Positions 8,360-15,477 of a stretch of 64,000 bases of DNA are shown piece after piece. Source of the stretch: UBA5796 sp040752455 (lineage in GTDB: Bacteria > Chloroflexota > Anaerolineae > Anaerolineales > Villigracilaceae). How positions within the stretch are numbered: position 1 is the stretch's first letter; the number at the start of each line of letters is the position of its first letter. A program made the translations under genes and the position numbers. The stretch covers positions 6,923 through 70,922 of the forward strand of contig JBMOMN010000035.1 of the NCBI GenBank assembly GCA_049324115.1. Direction: 5' to 3'. The notes under the pieces are model-generated. The model did no database searches. It was not told the DNA's origin and saw nothing but the letters and a program-made list of their open reading frames with translations.

Positions 8360-9474
8360 GACAGGCGCTCCCGGGCCCGGGCGTAGCTGGTCAGCAGCTT
8401 TTCGAACCAGGCCCGCGCCGAGTAGTTTTCGTCCACGAATTTGCGGGCGGATTGGCCCATGGCCAGGCGTTGTTCGGGATTTTCGAGCAATTGGAGGATG
8501 GCGTCGGCGAAGGCCTCCGCGTTGCGTTCCTCGACGAGCAGCCCGCCGCCGTCCGAGAGCAGTTTTTCGGCGTCCCCGACCCGGGTCGCCACCACCGGAA
8601 GCCCGGCCTCCATGCCTTCGAGCATGGCAATCGAAAGCCCTTCCCAGTGCGACGAGTTGAGGAAGATATCGCTGGCCGCCAGCAAACGCGGCACGTCGGA
8701 GCGGGAACCCTGGAAGAAGACGCGCTTTTCGAGACCCAGGCTGGCCGCCTGCGCCTTGAGTTCGGATTCGAGTTCGCCCGTACCGACGATGACCAGCGCA
8801 GACTCCGCACGGGCCTGGACCACCCTGGCAAAGGCGGCCAGCATGTCCCGGTAGCCTTTCTGGCCGGTCAACCTGCCGACGGCGATCATCAGCGGGCGTC
8901 CGGGATCGGCGACCAGTTCGGCCCGGATGGCGAGGCGCTCCTCGGGGGTGATCCTGACGCCGGGAGTGACCGCGTTGGGGATGATGTCAATCCGCTCCTG
9001 TTCGATCAGGTTGGAATAAGCGGAGGCTACGTTCTGGCCCACGGCGATCACCCGGCTCGCGCCGTTGCGCAGGCAGAAATACTCGACCGACCGGCGCACG
9101 CCGGTGCGCCCGTTGGAGCGCGCCCTGGTGTTGTGCAGGGTCGCGAGCCTCGGGATGTTGGCGATCCTGCCGGCCATGCAGCCGTAAATGTTGGCGTGCG
9201 AAAGGTGGCTCTGGAGGACGTCAACGTGTTCCTTTTTCAGGAATTCCGCAATGGTCGGCACGGCCCGGGGGTCGTATAGTTTGGCGAAGGGGAACACGAC
9301 CACCCGCGCGCCGGCCTTTTCCAGCATATCCGGCAGGGGGCTGTGGGTGTCGTCGGGTTTGACCCCGATGACCACCGTCTCGACATCGAAGTGGGGGGCG
9401 GTCTTGGCGAAGGTGAGCAGCAGGGTTTGCGCCCCGCCCCAGCCCAGGGCATCAATCAGGTGAGCTACTTTCAT
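8356..9474 (-). CDS. Glycosyltransferase family 4
   Basis: A 372-residue GT4 protein beginning MKVAHLIDALGWGGAQ. A longer open frame continues upstream, but this ATG is chosen because it forms the ATGA overlap with the flippase gene and because the usual N-terminal acceptor loop starts here. The frame upstream is the shadow of the flippase coding strand. Other landmarks are HLSHANIYGCMA, NAVTPGV, GRLTGQKGY and EGLSIAMLEGMEAG. It is the first of the five tandem transferases in transcription order. Confidence 0.85.
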   Translation of the reverse strand: MKVAHLIDALGWGGAQTLLLTFAKTAPHFDVETVVIGVKPDDTHSPLPDMLEKAGARVVVFPFAKLYDPRAVPTIAEFLKKEHVDVLQSHLSHANIYGCMAGRIANIPRLATLHNTRARSNGRTGVRRSVEYFCLRNGASRVIAVGQNVASAYSNLIEQERIDIIPNAVTPGVRITPEERLAIRAELVADPGRPLMIAVGRLTGQKGYRDMLAAFARVVQARAESALVIVGTGELESELKAQAASLGLEKRVFFQGSRSDVPRLLAASDIFLNSSHWEGLSIAMLEGMEAGLPVVATRVGDAEKLLSDGGGLLVEERNAEAFADAILQLLENPEQRLAMGQSARKFVDENYSARAWFEKLLTSYARARERLS

Positions 9475-10949
9475 ACGGTTTTCACCGGCACTAACTTGCG
9501 CTTCAAGGTGAGCATCACCTTGTCGGTCAACTTGCGGTCCACCAGTCTCAGGGCCACCGTAAAGGAAAGCCCACCGACGAGCAGGATCACGATGAAGCCG
9601 GACAGGCCGTCCAACTGGAACAGGACCTTGGCCAGGGTCGTGACCAACGCCATGGAACCGGCGCAGACGGTGGCCGGGACCAGGGCCTTCACCGTTTCGC
9701 TCAAGTCGAAATGGATGATGTGGCAGACGACGATGCTGTCGAAGATCATGGCGAACACCGCAAAGATGATCTGCCCGGCGGCGACGCCGACGATCCCCCA
9801 GCGGGTGGCGACCCACAGGATGGCAACGATGACCGGGATCTTGATCATGGACAGGCGGTTCAGGATATCCGGCCTCCCAATGGCTTTGTAGAATATGCCG
9901 GGGATGTGACCCACGGACATGATCGCCAGGGCGATGGCGATCAGCGCCATTGGTACGGCTGTCTCCTGCCATTCGCTGGAAAGGAACGTATGGACGAATG
10001 ATGACGCAATGATGGCAATCCCCGCCCCGATCGAGAAGGTGAACAGGGAGGTGTACCGGATGTAGCCGAGATAGGTGGCTTTCAGGGTTTCCCGTTCGGA
10101 TTGCACCTGGGCCAGCAGCGGGAAGGAGACCCCGCCCACCACCCGGTCGAAGCTGCGGATTGCCAGCTCAGGGATGCGGTACGCCAGGGCATAGATGCCC
10201 AGCATGCCCTTGCCCAGGATGCGCCCGACGATGATGTAATCCACGTTGTTGCGCAACTGCCCGGCGATTTCGACCAGGATGATGTGGCCGCCGAAGGTCG
10301 CCACATCCCGGGTGGCCTCCCGGTCGAACTTCCAGGTGGGCCGCCAGCCGGCCAGGACCCAGAACAGGACCGCGGCGGTCAGTTCGCCGGCGAGCTGGCC
10401 CCAGATCAGGCTCCAGGCCCCGTATCCCGACAGCGCCAGGGCGATGGATATCGTCCCTTTGGAAAAGCTGCGGGCCACGTCCGGGACCAGTTTGGTGCGG
10501 AATTTCAGGTCCCGGAGGATCATCGCGCCTGGGACCAGGCCAAGGCCGCTGATGGGCAGGGCCAGGGCCAGCAGCCGCAGCAGGCCGGTCACTTGCGGCT
10601 CTTTGAAGAAGGCCGCGATCCCCGGGGCGGCGACCCAGACCGTCCCGAAGGAAACGACGCCCAGGATAATGTTGGCGATGAAGGCCGAGTTGGCGGCTTC
10701 TTCGACCTTGTCGCGGCGCGAGATGAGCGCGCTGTCTATCCCCGCAGCGTTCAGGATGTCCACGTATTGAATGGCAATCGTGCAATAGGCCACCACGCCG
10801 AACTCTTCAGGGACCAGCAGGCGCGCCAGGATGAGCGTGGTGGCAAAGTTCAACAGCTTCCCGGCCGCGAAGGACAGGTACGTCCAAAAAGTGCCGCGCA
10901 CTGCCTCCTTCGATAAGTTTCGGGAAGTGGATGGGGTCGGAAGGGTCAT
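9471..10949 (-). CDS. Wzx-type polysaccharide flippase
   Basis: A 492-residue protein with about a dozen hydrophobic helices of the polysaccharide-exporter (MOP/Wzx) superfamily. The segment VRGTFWTYLSFAAGKLLNF near the N-terminus and ARLLVPEEFGVVAY are characteristic. It should move the lipid-linked repeat unit across the cytoplasmic membrane. The ATG giving MTLPTPST is preferred over one 16 codons upstream because it overlaps the stop of the polymerase gene by 4 bases, the arrangement used throughout this locus. Confidence 0.85.
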   Translation of the reverse strand: MTLPTPSTSRNLSKEAVRGTFWTYLSFAAGKLLNFATTLILARLLVPEEFGVVAYCTIAIQYVDILNAAGIDSALISRRDKVEEAANSAFIANIILGVVSFGTVWVAAPGIAAFFKEPQVTGLLRLLALALPISGLGLVPGAMILRDLKFRTKLVPDVARSFSKGTISIALALSGYGAWSLIWGQLAGELTAAVLFWVLAGWRPTWKFDREATRDVATFGGHIILVEIAGQLRNNVDYIIVGRILGKGMLGIYALAYRIPELAIRSFDRVVGGVSFPLLAQVQSERETLKATYLGYIRYTSLFTFSIGAGIAIIASSFVHTFLSSEWQETAVPMALIAIALAIMSVGHIPGIFYKAIGRPDILNRLSMIKIPVIVAILWVATRWGIVGVAAGQIIFAVFAMIFDSIVVCHIIHFDLSETVKALVPATVCAGSMALVTTLAKVLFQLDGLSGFIVILLVGGLSFTVALRLVDRKLTDKVMLTLKRKLVPVKTV

Positions 10950-12418
10950 GTCTTTGCCGGTTTCGATCGGGCTATTTTGAGGGAATATTGGGCGCATTGC
11001 GGCGCAGACCAGGCAAGGCCAACGATCACCCAGAAGAAGCGCGGGAAAGCGTCGTGGAGGAAGATGGCCGTGATCAGGTAGGTCAAAATGGAGATCCCGA
11101 GCAGCGCCGAGAGGTCTGCCTGGGATTTGTTGCCCAGTTCCTTGAAAAGTTTTTCGGCTTTGAAAGTTTGGGCAAGCGTCAGTGCGACGATGCTCCCGAA
11201 CAGGAGCAGGCCGAGGATGCCGCGCTCGGCCGCGATCTCAAGGTAGAGGTTGTGGGCAGAGCGGCCTTCACGGCGCGGGTCAATCCCCAGCTTGCGCGAG
11301 TATTCCTCGTAGTAGGCGTTGTAGTTGCCAAGCCCTACGCCCAGGATCGGGTTGTCGAGGAACATGTTCCAGGCCACGATGTTCTCGCTCGTCCGCCCCT
11401 GGATGGATTGGTCCACAAACCCGTTGGATTGGCTCCACGGCAGGAAATCGAAGAGGGTCGTGATCCTGTCCCGGTAGTTGACCGGCACGAATTGGAAAAT
11501 GAGCAAGGCGGCAGCCAGGCCGAGCAAGGCGGTGGGCAAGCGCGGCGGCCTTTTGATCGCCATAAAGACGAGGGCCGCGACCAGCGCGAGGAACGCGCCG
11601 CGGGAATACGTAAAGATCACCGTCAGGGTGATCACGAAAAATGCCCAACCTGCCAGGGCTTTCAGGAAGAGCTTCCTTTCGTTCCAGACCCGGTCAATGG
11701 TGAGGGGGATGAGCAGGACCATGATCTGGGCGTAAAAGTTCGGGTCCCCGATCGGGCCCGCCAGGCGGGTCCCGGTGGTCGAACTGCTGTTCACCCTGGC
11801 AAATCCGAAGTAGTCGTTCCCGAAAGTCCCGGTCAATTGCTGGAAGACCGACAGCGTACCCATGAACAGGCCGGTCAACAGCAAGGCCCAGACGGCGCGG
11901 CGGAGTGAGCTTGGCCGCTGGATGAGCATGATGATGATAATGGCGATGACCGCATCCTTGAGGTAATCGGTCAGGGTGGCCAAGGCCAGGCTAAAATCCG
12001 AGGCGTAAATGAGTGTGGCCGAGCCGATGAAACTGTAAAGCCCCAGCAGGATGGCGGGCAAAATCCACCCATGGTATTCATCCCGGAAGAGCGCGCCTCG
12101 GATGACGATCAGCAGGCCCATGAGCACGACCAGCGGTTTTGCGATGGACGGCAGCCCGTAATTGGTAATTAATACCGAGGACAGATTGATGTAGATCACC
12201 AGGATGAACATCATCAGTCCCAGGTCGGGGTTGGTGAGCGTGCCGAGCACCAGCAAAAGCCCGACGATGGCGATCAACGCCAGTACCCCGACCGCGTTCA
12301 CGGTCAAGGCTACGCCCATGCCGAGCAGGACCGCGAGCAAGACCAGCGGGAATATCCAGCTCCAGAATTTGACGGGTTTTTGCCCGGTTTCAGGGAGTGC
12401 GGAATAGGATTCGATCAT
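10946..12418 (-). CDS. O-antigen polymerase/ligase family membrane protein (Wzy/WaaL type)
   Basis: A 490-residue polytopic membrane protein with roughly 11 hydrophobic helices. A large extracytoplasmic loop between the late helices contains SRGAFLAL before it and GVGLGNYN and SAHNLYLEIAAERG after it, the pattern of the O-antigen ligase (Wzy_C) domain. It probably polymerises the flipped repeat units, with chain length set by the Wzz-like protein encoded just upstream. A ligase role cannot be excluded. A hairpin lies in the 82-base gap before this gene. Confidence 0.8.
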   Translation of the reverse strand: MIESYSALPETGQKPVKFWSWIFPLVLLAVLLGMGVALTVNAVGVLALIAIVGLLLVLGTLTNPDLGLMMFILVIYINLSSVLITNYGLPSIAKPLVVLMGLLIVIRGALFRDEYHGWILPAILLGLYSFIGSATLIYASDFSLALATLTDYLKDAVIAIIIIMLIQRPSSLRRAVWALLLTGLFMGTLSVFQQLTGTFGNDYFGFARVNSSSTTGTRLAGPIGDPNFYAQIMVLLIPLTIDRVWNERKLFLKALAGWAFFVITLTVIFTYSRGAFLALVAALVFMAIKRPPRLPTALLGLAAALLIFQFVPVNYRDRITTLFDFLPWSQSNGFVDQSIQGRTSENIVAWNMFLDNPILGVGLGNYNAYYEEYSRKLGIDPRREGRSAHNLYLEIAAERGILGLLLFGSIVALTLAQTFKAEKLFKELGNKSQADLSALLGISILTYLITAIFLHDAFPRFFWVIVGLAWSAPQCAQYSLKIARSKPAKT

Positions 12419-12442
12419 AAGTCACACATTCGAATAATTCGA

Positions 12443-12467
12443 GTAACCCGCCGTGAAGACGGGTTAC
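12443..12467. repeat. Intercistronic hairpin between co-polymerase and polymerase genes
   Basis: An 8-bp perfect stem (GTAACCCG / CGGGTTAC) with a 9-nt loop lies in the 82-base gap. On the transcribed minus strand no T-run follows, so it is more likely an RNA-stability or attenuation element than a terminator. Confidence 0.45.
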
Positions 12468-12500
12468 CTTTTGTCCAGTTCGCCGGCAAGCGTTCGACGG

Positions 12501-13631
12501 TCAGGCTTCTTTTTGGACCCAGAAGGGATTGTTCATCTCCCATAAGCGCACCGGGCTGTCGCCGCTGATGCGGGCCTGTTCCACCGAACTCTCGGCCTTT
12601 TCGATCAGTTCCTGGGCCGAGATACTGCTGCTGTACAGCGCCCCGCCGATGAGGGGTTCCAGGTCAATGGTCGCGTCGAACGCGCTCAAAGTGACGCTTT
12701 CCGAGAGGGCCAGGTAGATGCGGTCGAGGGTGCGTTTGGCGGCCGTGCCGGGAGTGGTGGGGAGCAATATCACAAAGCTGACTTCGTTCCAGCGCCCGAT
12801 GATGTCATTGCCGCGCAATTCCTTCCGCAGGATACCGGTGACTTTCTTGAGGAGATATTGCAGGCCAGACGGGGGCAGGGTTTCCTTCAAGTCCTGGAGT
12901 CCGCTCAATTCGATGATCCCGATCGAGAGGACGCCGTCGGGGTCCTTGGTCAACTCGTCTTCGAGGACCTGCTTGAAGAAACGACCGTTGTAGACGCCGG
13001 TAGTGCTGTCAATCCGCAGGCGCTGGCGGTAGGTTTCGAGAGGGATGCGGACCTGTTCGCTGACGATGGCCAGCGCGGCCCCCAGGATGGCGCCCAGCAC
13101 GAGGGCAATGCTGGCGTCACGGGTGGGCTGCGGGCTGAACGGGAGGATGGGCACGGTGGCCGAGTCGAGGATGTTGATGTCGTAAGACATGTTCAAGCCG
13201 CTGGTGAACAGGATCGTCTGGTTCCCGATCGTATTCGCAAGTTCCGCGGTGACCTGGGGGCTTGGCCCGGAGACGGTCAACTCGAGGACGTTGGCATCCG
13301 GCAAAACGACCGCCTGGAAGGTGTAATCATCTACCAATTGGGTGGCATTGATGTTCAGGAACCGGGCCGAATTGAGGAGGATGCGTTCGCTGTTCATGAC
13401 TTCGGCATACGTGGCAACCACGGAGCGGCGGTCCAGCGTGTCGAGGCTGTTGATGACATCCCTGCCCTCGGTGATGGAAATGCCGGGGGTGACGATAAAG
13501 CGGGCCGTGGCCTGGTATTTGGGGACAGCCAGGTATGAAATGCCCAAAGATACCGACATGGCTATCAGCGCAACCAGCAGGATGATCCACCAGCCCCTTC
13601 TGAGCATTTGTAGGTAAAGTCGAATTTCCAT
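12501..13631 (-). CDS. Wzz-type polysaccharide co-polymerase fused to a degenerate GGDEF domain
   Basis: 376 residues. Residues 1-195 form a chain-length-determinant domain: membrane helix about 15-35, an extracytoplasmic part, then a second helix about 172-192 preceded by the proline-rich PILPFSPQPT typical of Wzz. Residues 205-355 resemble a cytoplasmic GGDEF domain (DSTTGVYNGRFF start, ILLPTTPG, a late ALYSSS...AESSVEQA helix). The active-site signature is replaced by NEVSF (282-286), whereas RGND (273-276) sits exactly where the c-di-GMP inhibitory site RxxD belongs. It is therefore predicted to bind, not make, c-di-GMP and to tune polymer length or export. The fold assignment of the second half is by eye; the Wzz half is secure. 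Confidence 0.75.
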   Translation of the reverse strand: MEIRLYLQMLRRGWWIILLVALIAMSVSLGISYLAVPKYQATARFIVTPGISITEGRDVINSLDTLDRRSVVATYAEVMNSERILLNSARFLNINATQLVDDYTFQAVVLPDANVLELTVSGPSPQVTAELANTIGNQTILFTSGLNMSYDINILDSATVPILPFSPQPTRDASIALVLGAILGAALAIVSEQVRIPLETYRQRLRIDSTTGVYNGRFFKQVLEDELTKDPDGVLSIGIIELSGLQDLKETLPPSGLQYLLKKVTGILRKELRGNDIIGRWNEVSFVILLPTTPGTAAKRTLDRIYLALSESVTLSAFDATIDLEPLIGGALYSSSISAQELIEKAESSVEQARISGDSPVRLWEMNNPFWVQKEA

Positions 13632-13729
13632 GAGGTTTATGCCTTTCTTTTATTAAATAAAGATCAGGGATTTTGAAATGTTCGCAGCCCGGCAATGATC
13701 AGGCAATGATACAGACCGGTTTCCAGAGT

Positions 13730-14404
13730 TTAATGCGCGCCCCGTTGTTGGAAAACAGCCGCTACGGTCCGATAAAGGATGTTGATGTCCAGCCAGATGC
13801 TGGCCCGTTCGATGTAGGCGATGTCCAGGCGGAGGCGTTCGTCGAATTCGAGCTGGGCGCGGCCAACGATTTGCCACAAGCCGGTGATCCCGGGGCGCAC
13901 GTCGAGCCTTTCAGTGTGCCAGAGCGAATAGGTTTCGGCCCCAAAGGAAGTCGGGCGGGGGCCGACCAGGCTCATGTCGCCGATCAGGACATTGATCAAC
14001 TGCGGTAACTCATCCAGGCTTGTCTTGCGGAGGAAGCGCCCGATCGGAGTCACGCGCGGGTCGTTAGTGATCTTGAAATCGGGCCATTGGAGTTCGTTCA
14101 GGTGGGCGTATTTGGCCTTCAGTTCTTCCGCGTTCGGGACCATCGTTCGGAATTTGAACATCTTGAACCGGTGGCCGCCTTTACCGGTCCGGTATTGCGA
14201 AAAGATGGCGGGCGCTCCGGGCGAGGTTACTTTAATGAGCAAGGCCAATAATAAAAATAAGGGCAGCCAACCGATGGCCGCCACGCATACGACGAAAAGG
14301 TCGAAAGCGCGTTTTGTAAGCAGGTATGCTTTTCCCGTCAACAAGCGTTTGTGAGGGTCGAAGTGCAGGATCCAGTGAGGAGTCATTGCAATAGTGGGAT
14401 TCAT
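13730..14404 (-). CDS. Undecaprenyl-phosphate sugar-1-phosphate transferase (monotopic PGT)
   Basis: A 224-residue bacterial sugar transferase that starts repeat-unit synthesis by moving a sugar-1-phosphate from a UDP-sugar to undecaprenyl phosphate. Seen: one N-terminal hydrophobic segment (about 30-55), KMFKFRTM, the catalytic region DELPQLINVLIGDMSLVGPRP and GITGLWQ. It corresponds to the short catalytic-core class rather than the long WbaP/WcaJ form with four extra helices. Its ATG overlaps the stop of the upstream gene by 4 bases. A 98-base gap with no clear element separates it from the co-polymerase gene. Confidence 0.88.
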   Translation of the reverse strand: MNPTIAMTPHWILHFDPHKRLLTGKAYLLTKRAFDLFVVCVAAIGWLPLFLLLALLIKVTSPGAPAIFSQYRTGKGGHRFKMFKFRTMVPNAEELKAKYAHLNELQWPDFKITNDPRVTPIGRFLRKTSLDELPQLINVLIGDMSLVGPRPTSFGAETYSLWHTERLDVRPGITGLWQIVGRAQLEFDERLRLDIAYIERASIWLDINILYRTVAAVFQQRGAH

Positions 14405-15282
14405 AGACGACGGTCGTGAGTGTCAGATTGGCTGGGCACGGATTGCCGGACCGGGAGCTGTATGCCCAGTTGCGAGAACAAATTGGTCTGCGCCCGCAAG
14501 AGCAGGTCCTCGAAGGTGAGGGCTTCATCCGGGAACGAGGCTGCGCCCCAGCTCATCGCAGTCCCAAACTTATCGGAAAATTTATCCTGGATGCGGGCCG
14601 CAGTGACTTTCGATCGCATGGCGTCGGTGTCTGGCATGATGACAATGAACTGATTCTTCTCGTCCCGGATGATCAGGTCGGTCTGGCGGATCGATTCGCT
14701 CAGAATCTGGCCTGCCCGGGCGATGGCGAAATGCTGCAAAATTTCCTGCTGCAGGTCTTCGAAAATCGGGTGCATTTCATTGGTTTGTTTGTGTTCGGGA
14801 TTGATGATGAGCACGGATAATGGGTGGTTATGGCGGCGGCTGCGAGTCATCTCGTTGTCAATCCATTTGGAGGCGCTGGCCATATCCATGACCCGATTGG
14901 GAAAGATGTTCGTGATCAGCGAATTGAGGGTGCCCTCGGTCTGGTTGATCTTGTTGGTGAGCTCGTGGGTCATCCAGATCGAGGCTTCGAGGAAGATGAA
15001 TTGAATGATGACGATTTGCAGGTTATGGGTCAGGCCGTTCTCGCGGGCGTAGATCAGCCAGAGGGTGGTGTAGGCTGTCCCCCATAAAGCAAGCAGGACG
15101 TAGATGGATGTCCTTTGCAGGACGGGGAAAACGAGCATGGACAATATCCCCGCGATGACCAACGCGTAGAAATATGGCCTGAAGTTGATGATGGTCTGGC
15201 CGTTGAGGTCCAATCTCTCGAGATTGAAGGTGAGGATCAGGTATAAAGCGAGGATCAAAAGTTGGCGGCGAATGTCTTTCAT
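14401..15282 (-). CDS. Membrane protein with degenerate GGDEF-like domain, first gene of the polysaccharide locus
   Basis: 293 residues from ATG MKDIRRQL. A longer frame starts 20 codons earlier but would include the promoter -10 box. About four hydrophobic helices lie in residues 6-105. The cytoplasmic part (about 150-272) follows the GGDEF pattern: PLSVLIINPE, then RQTD (199-202) at the I-site position, EKNQF (208-212) in place of GGDEF, IVIMPDTD and a WGAASFPDEA end. Loss of the GG(D/E)EF residues argues against cyclase activity; the kept RxxD suggests c-di-GMP binding. It is co-transcribed with, and translationally coupled to, the priming transferase, so a regulatory role in starting synthesis is plausible. 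Confidence 0.65.
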   Translation of the reverse strand: MKDIRRQLLILALYLILTFNLERLDLNGQTIINFRPYFYALVIAGILSMLVFPVLQRTSIYVLLALWGTAYTTLWLIYARENGLTHNLQIVIIQFIFLEASIWMTHELTNKINQTEGTLNSLITNIFPNRVMDMASASKWIDNEMTRSRRHNHPLSVLIINPEHKQTNEMHPIFEDLQQEILQHFAIARAGQILSESIRQTDLIIRDEKNQFIVIMPDTDAMRSKVTAARIQDKFSDKFGTAMSWGAASFPDEALTFEDLLLRAQTNLFSQLGIQLPVRQSVPSQSDTHDRRL

Positions 15283-15322
15283 GGCAATATGCCTAAAAAG
15301 CTCAAAATAGTGTGAATTATTT

Positions 15323-15328
15323 ATTATA
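15323..15328 (-). promoter_or_regulatory. Probable -10 box of the polysaccharide locus
   Basis: A perfect TATAAT on the minus strand, 41 bases upstream of the first gene's ATG. No good -35 hexamer is visible at 17 bases, so the promoter may rely on an activator or an extended element. It is the only strong promoter-like element seen upstream of the locus. Confidence 0.5.
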
Positions 15329-15418
15329 CAGCATTGTACCAAAAATCCCCCTAAAAGTATCTAAATAATCATTACCGCTGGGTATTAAATAGATGGTCCA
15401 TTAGGGTGATTTAAGGGT

Positions 15419-15450
15419 CATGCAGCAGCTAAACGTTTAGCCGCTGCATG
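15419..15450. repeat. 32-bp near-perfect palindrome
   Basis: Arms CATGCAGC / GCTGCATG enclose GCTAAACGTTTAGC, itself a perfect palindrome. It lies between the end of fdhA and the start of the polysaccharide locus, both on the minus strand. There is no T-run, so it may be an operator for the downstream locus or a transcription-end hairpin for fdhA. Confidence 0.5.
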
Positions 15451-15477
15451 ACTTGTCTGGCGGGAATTTGCCTGAGG

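Noticed and set aside
9475..9972. N-terminal extension of the first GT4 gene
   Set aside because: It lies wholly inside the flippase gene; the GT4 family N-terminus and the 4-base overlap fix the later start.
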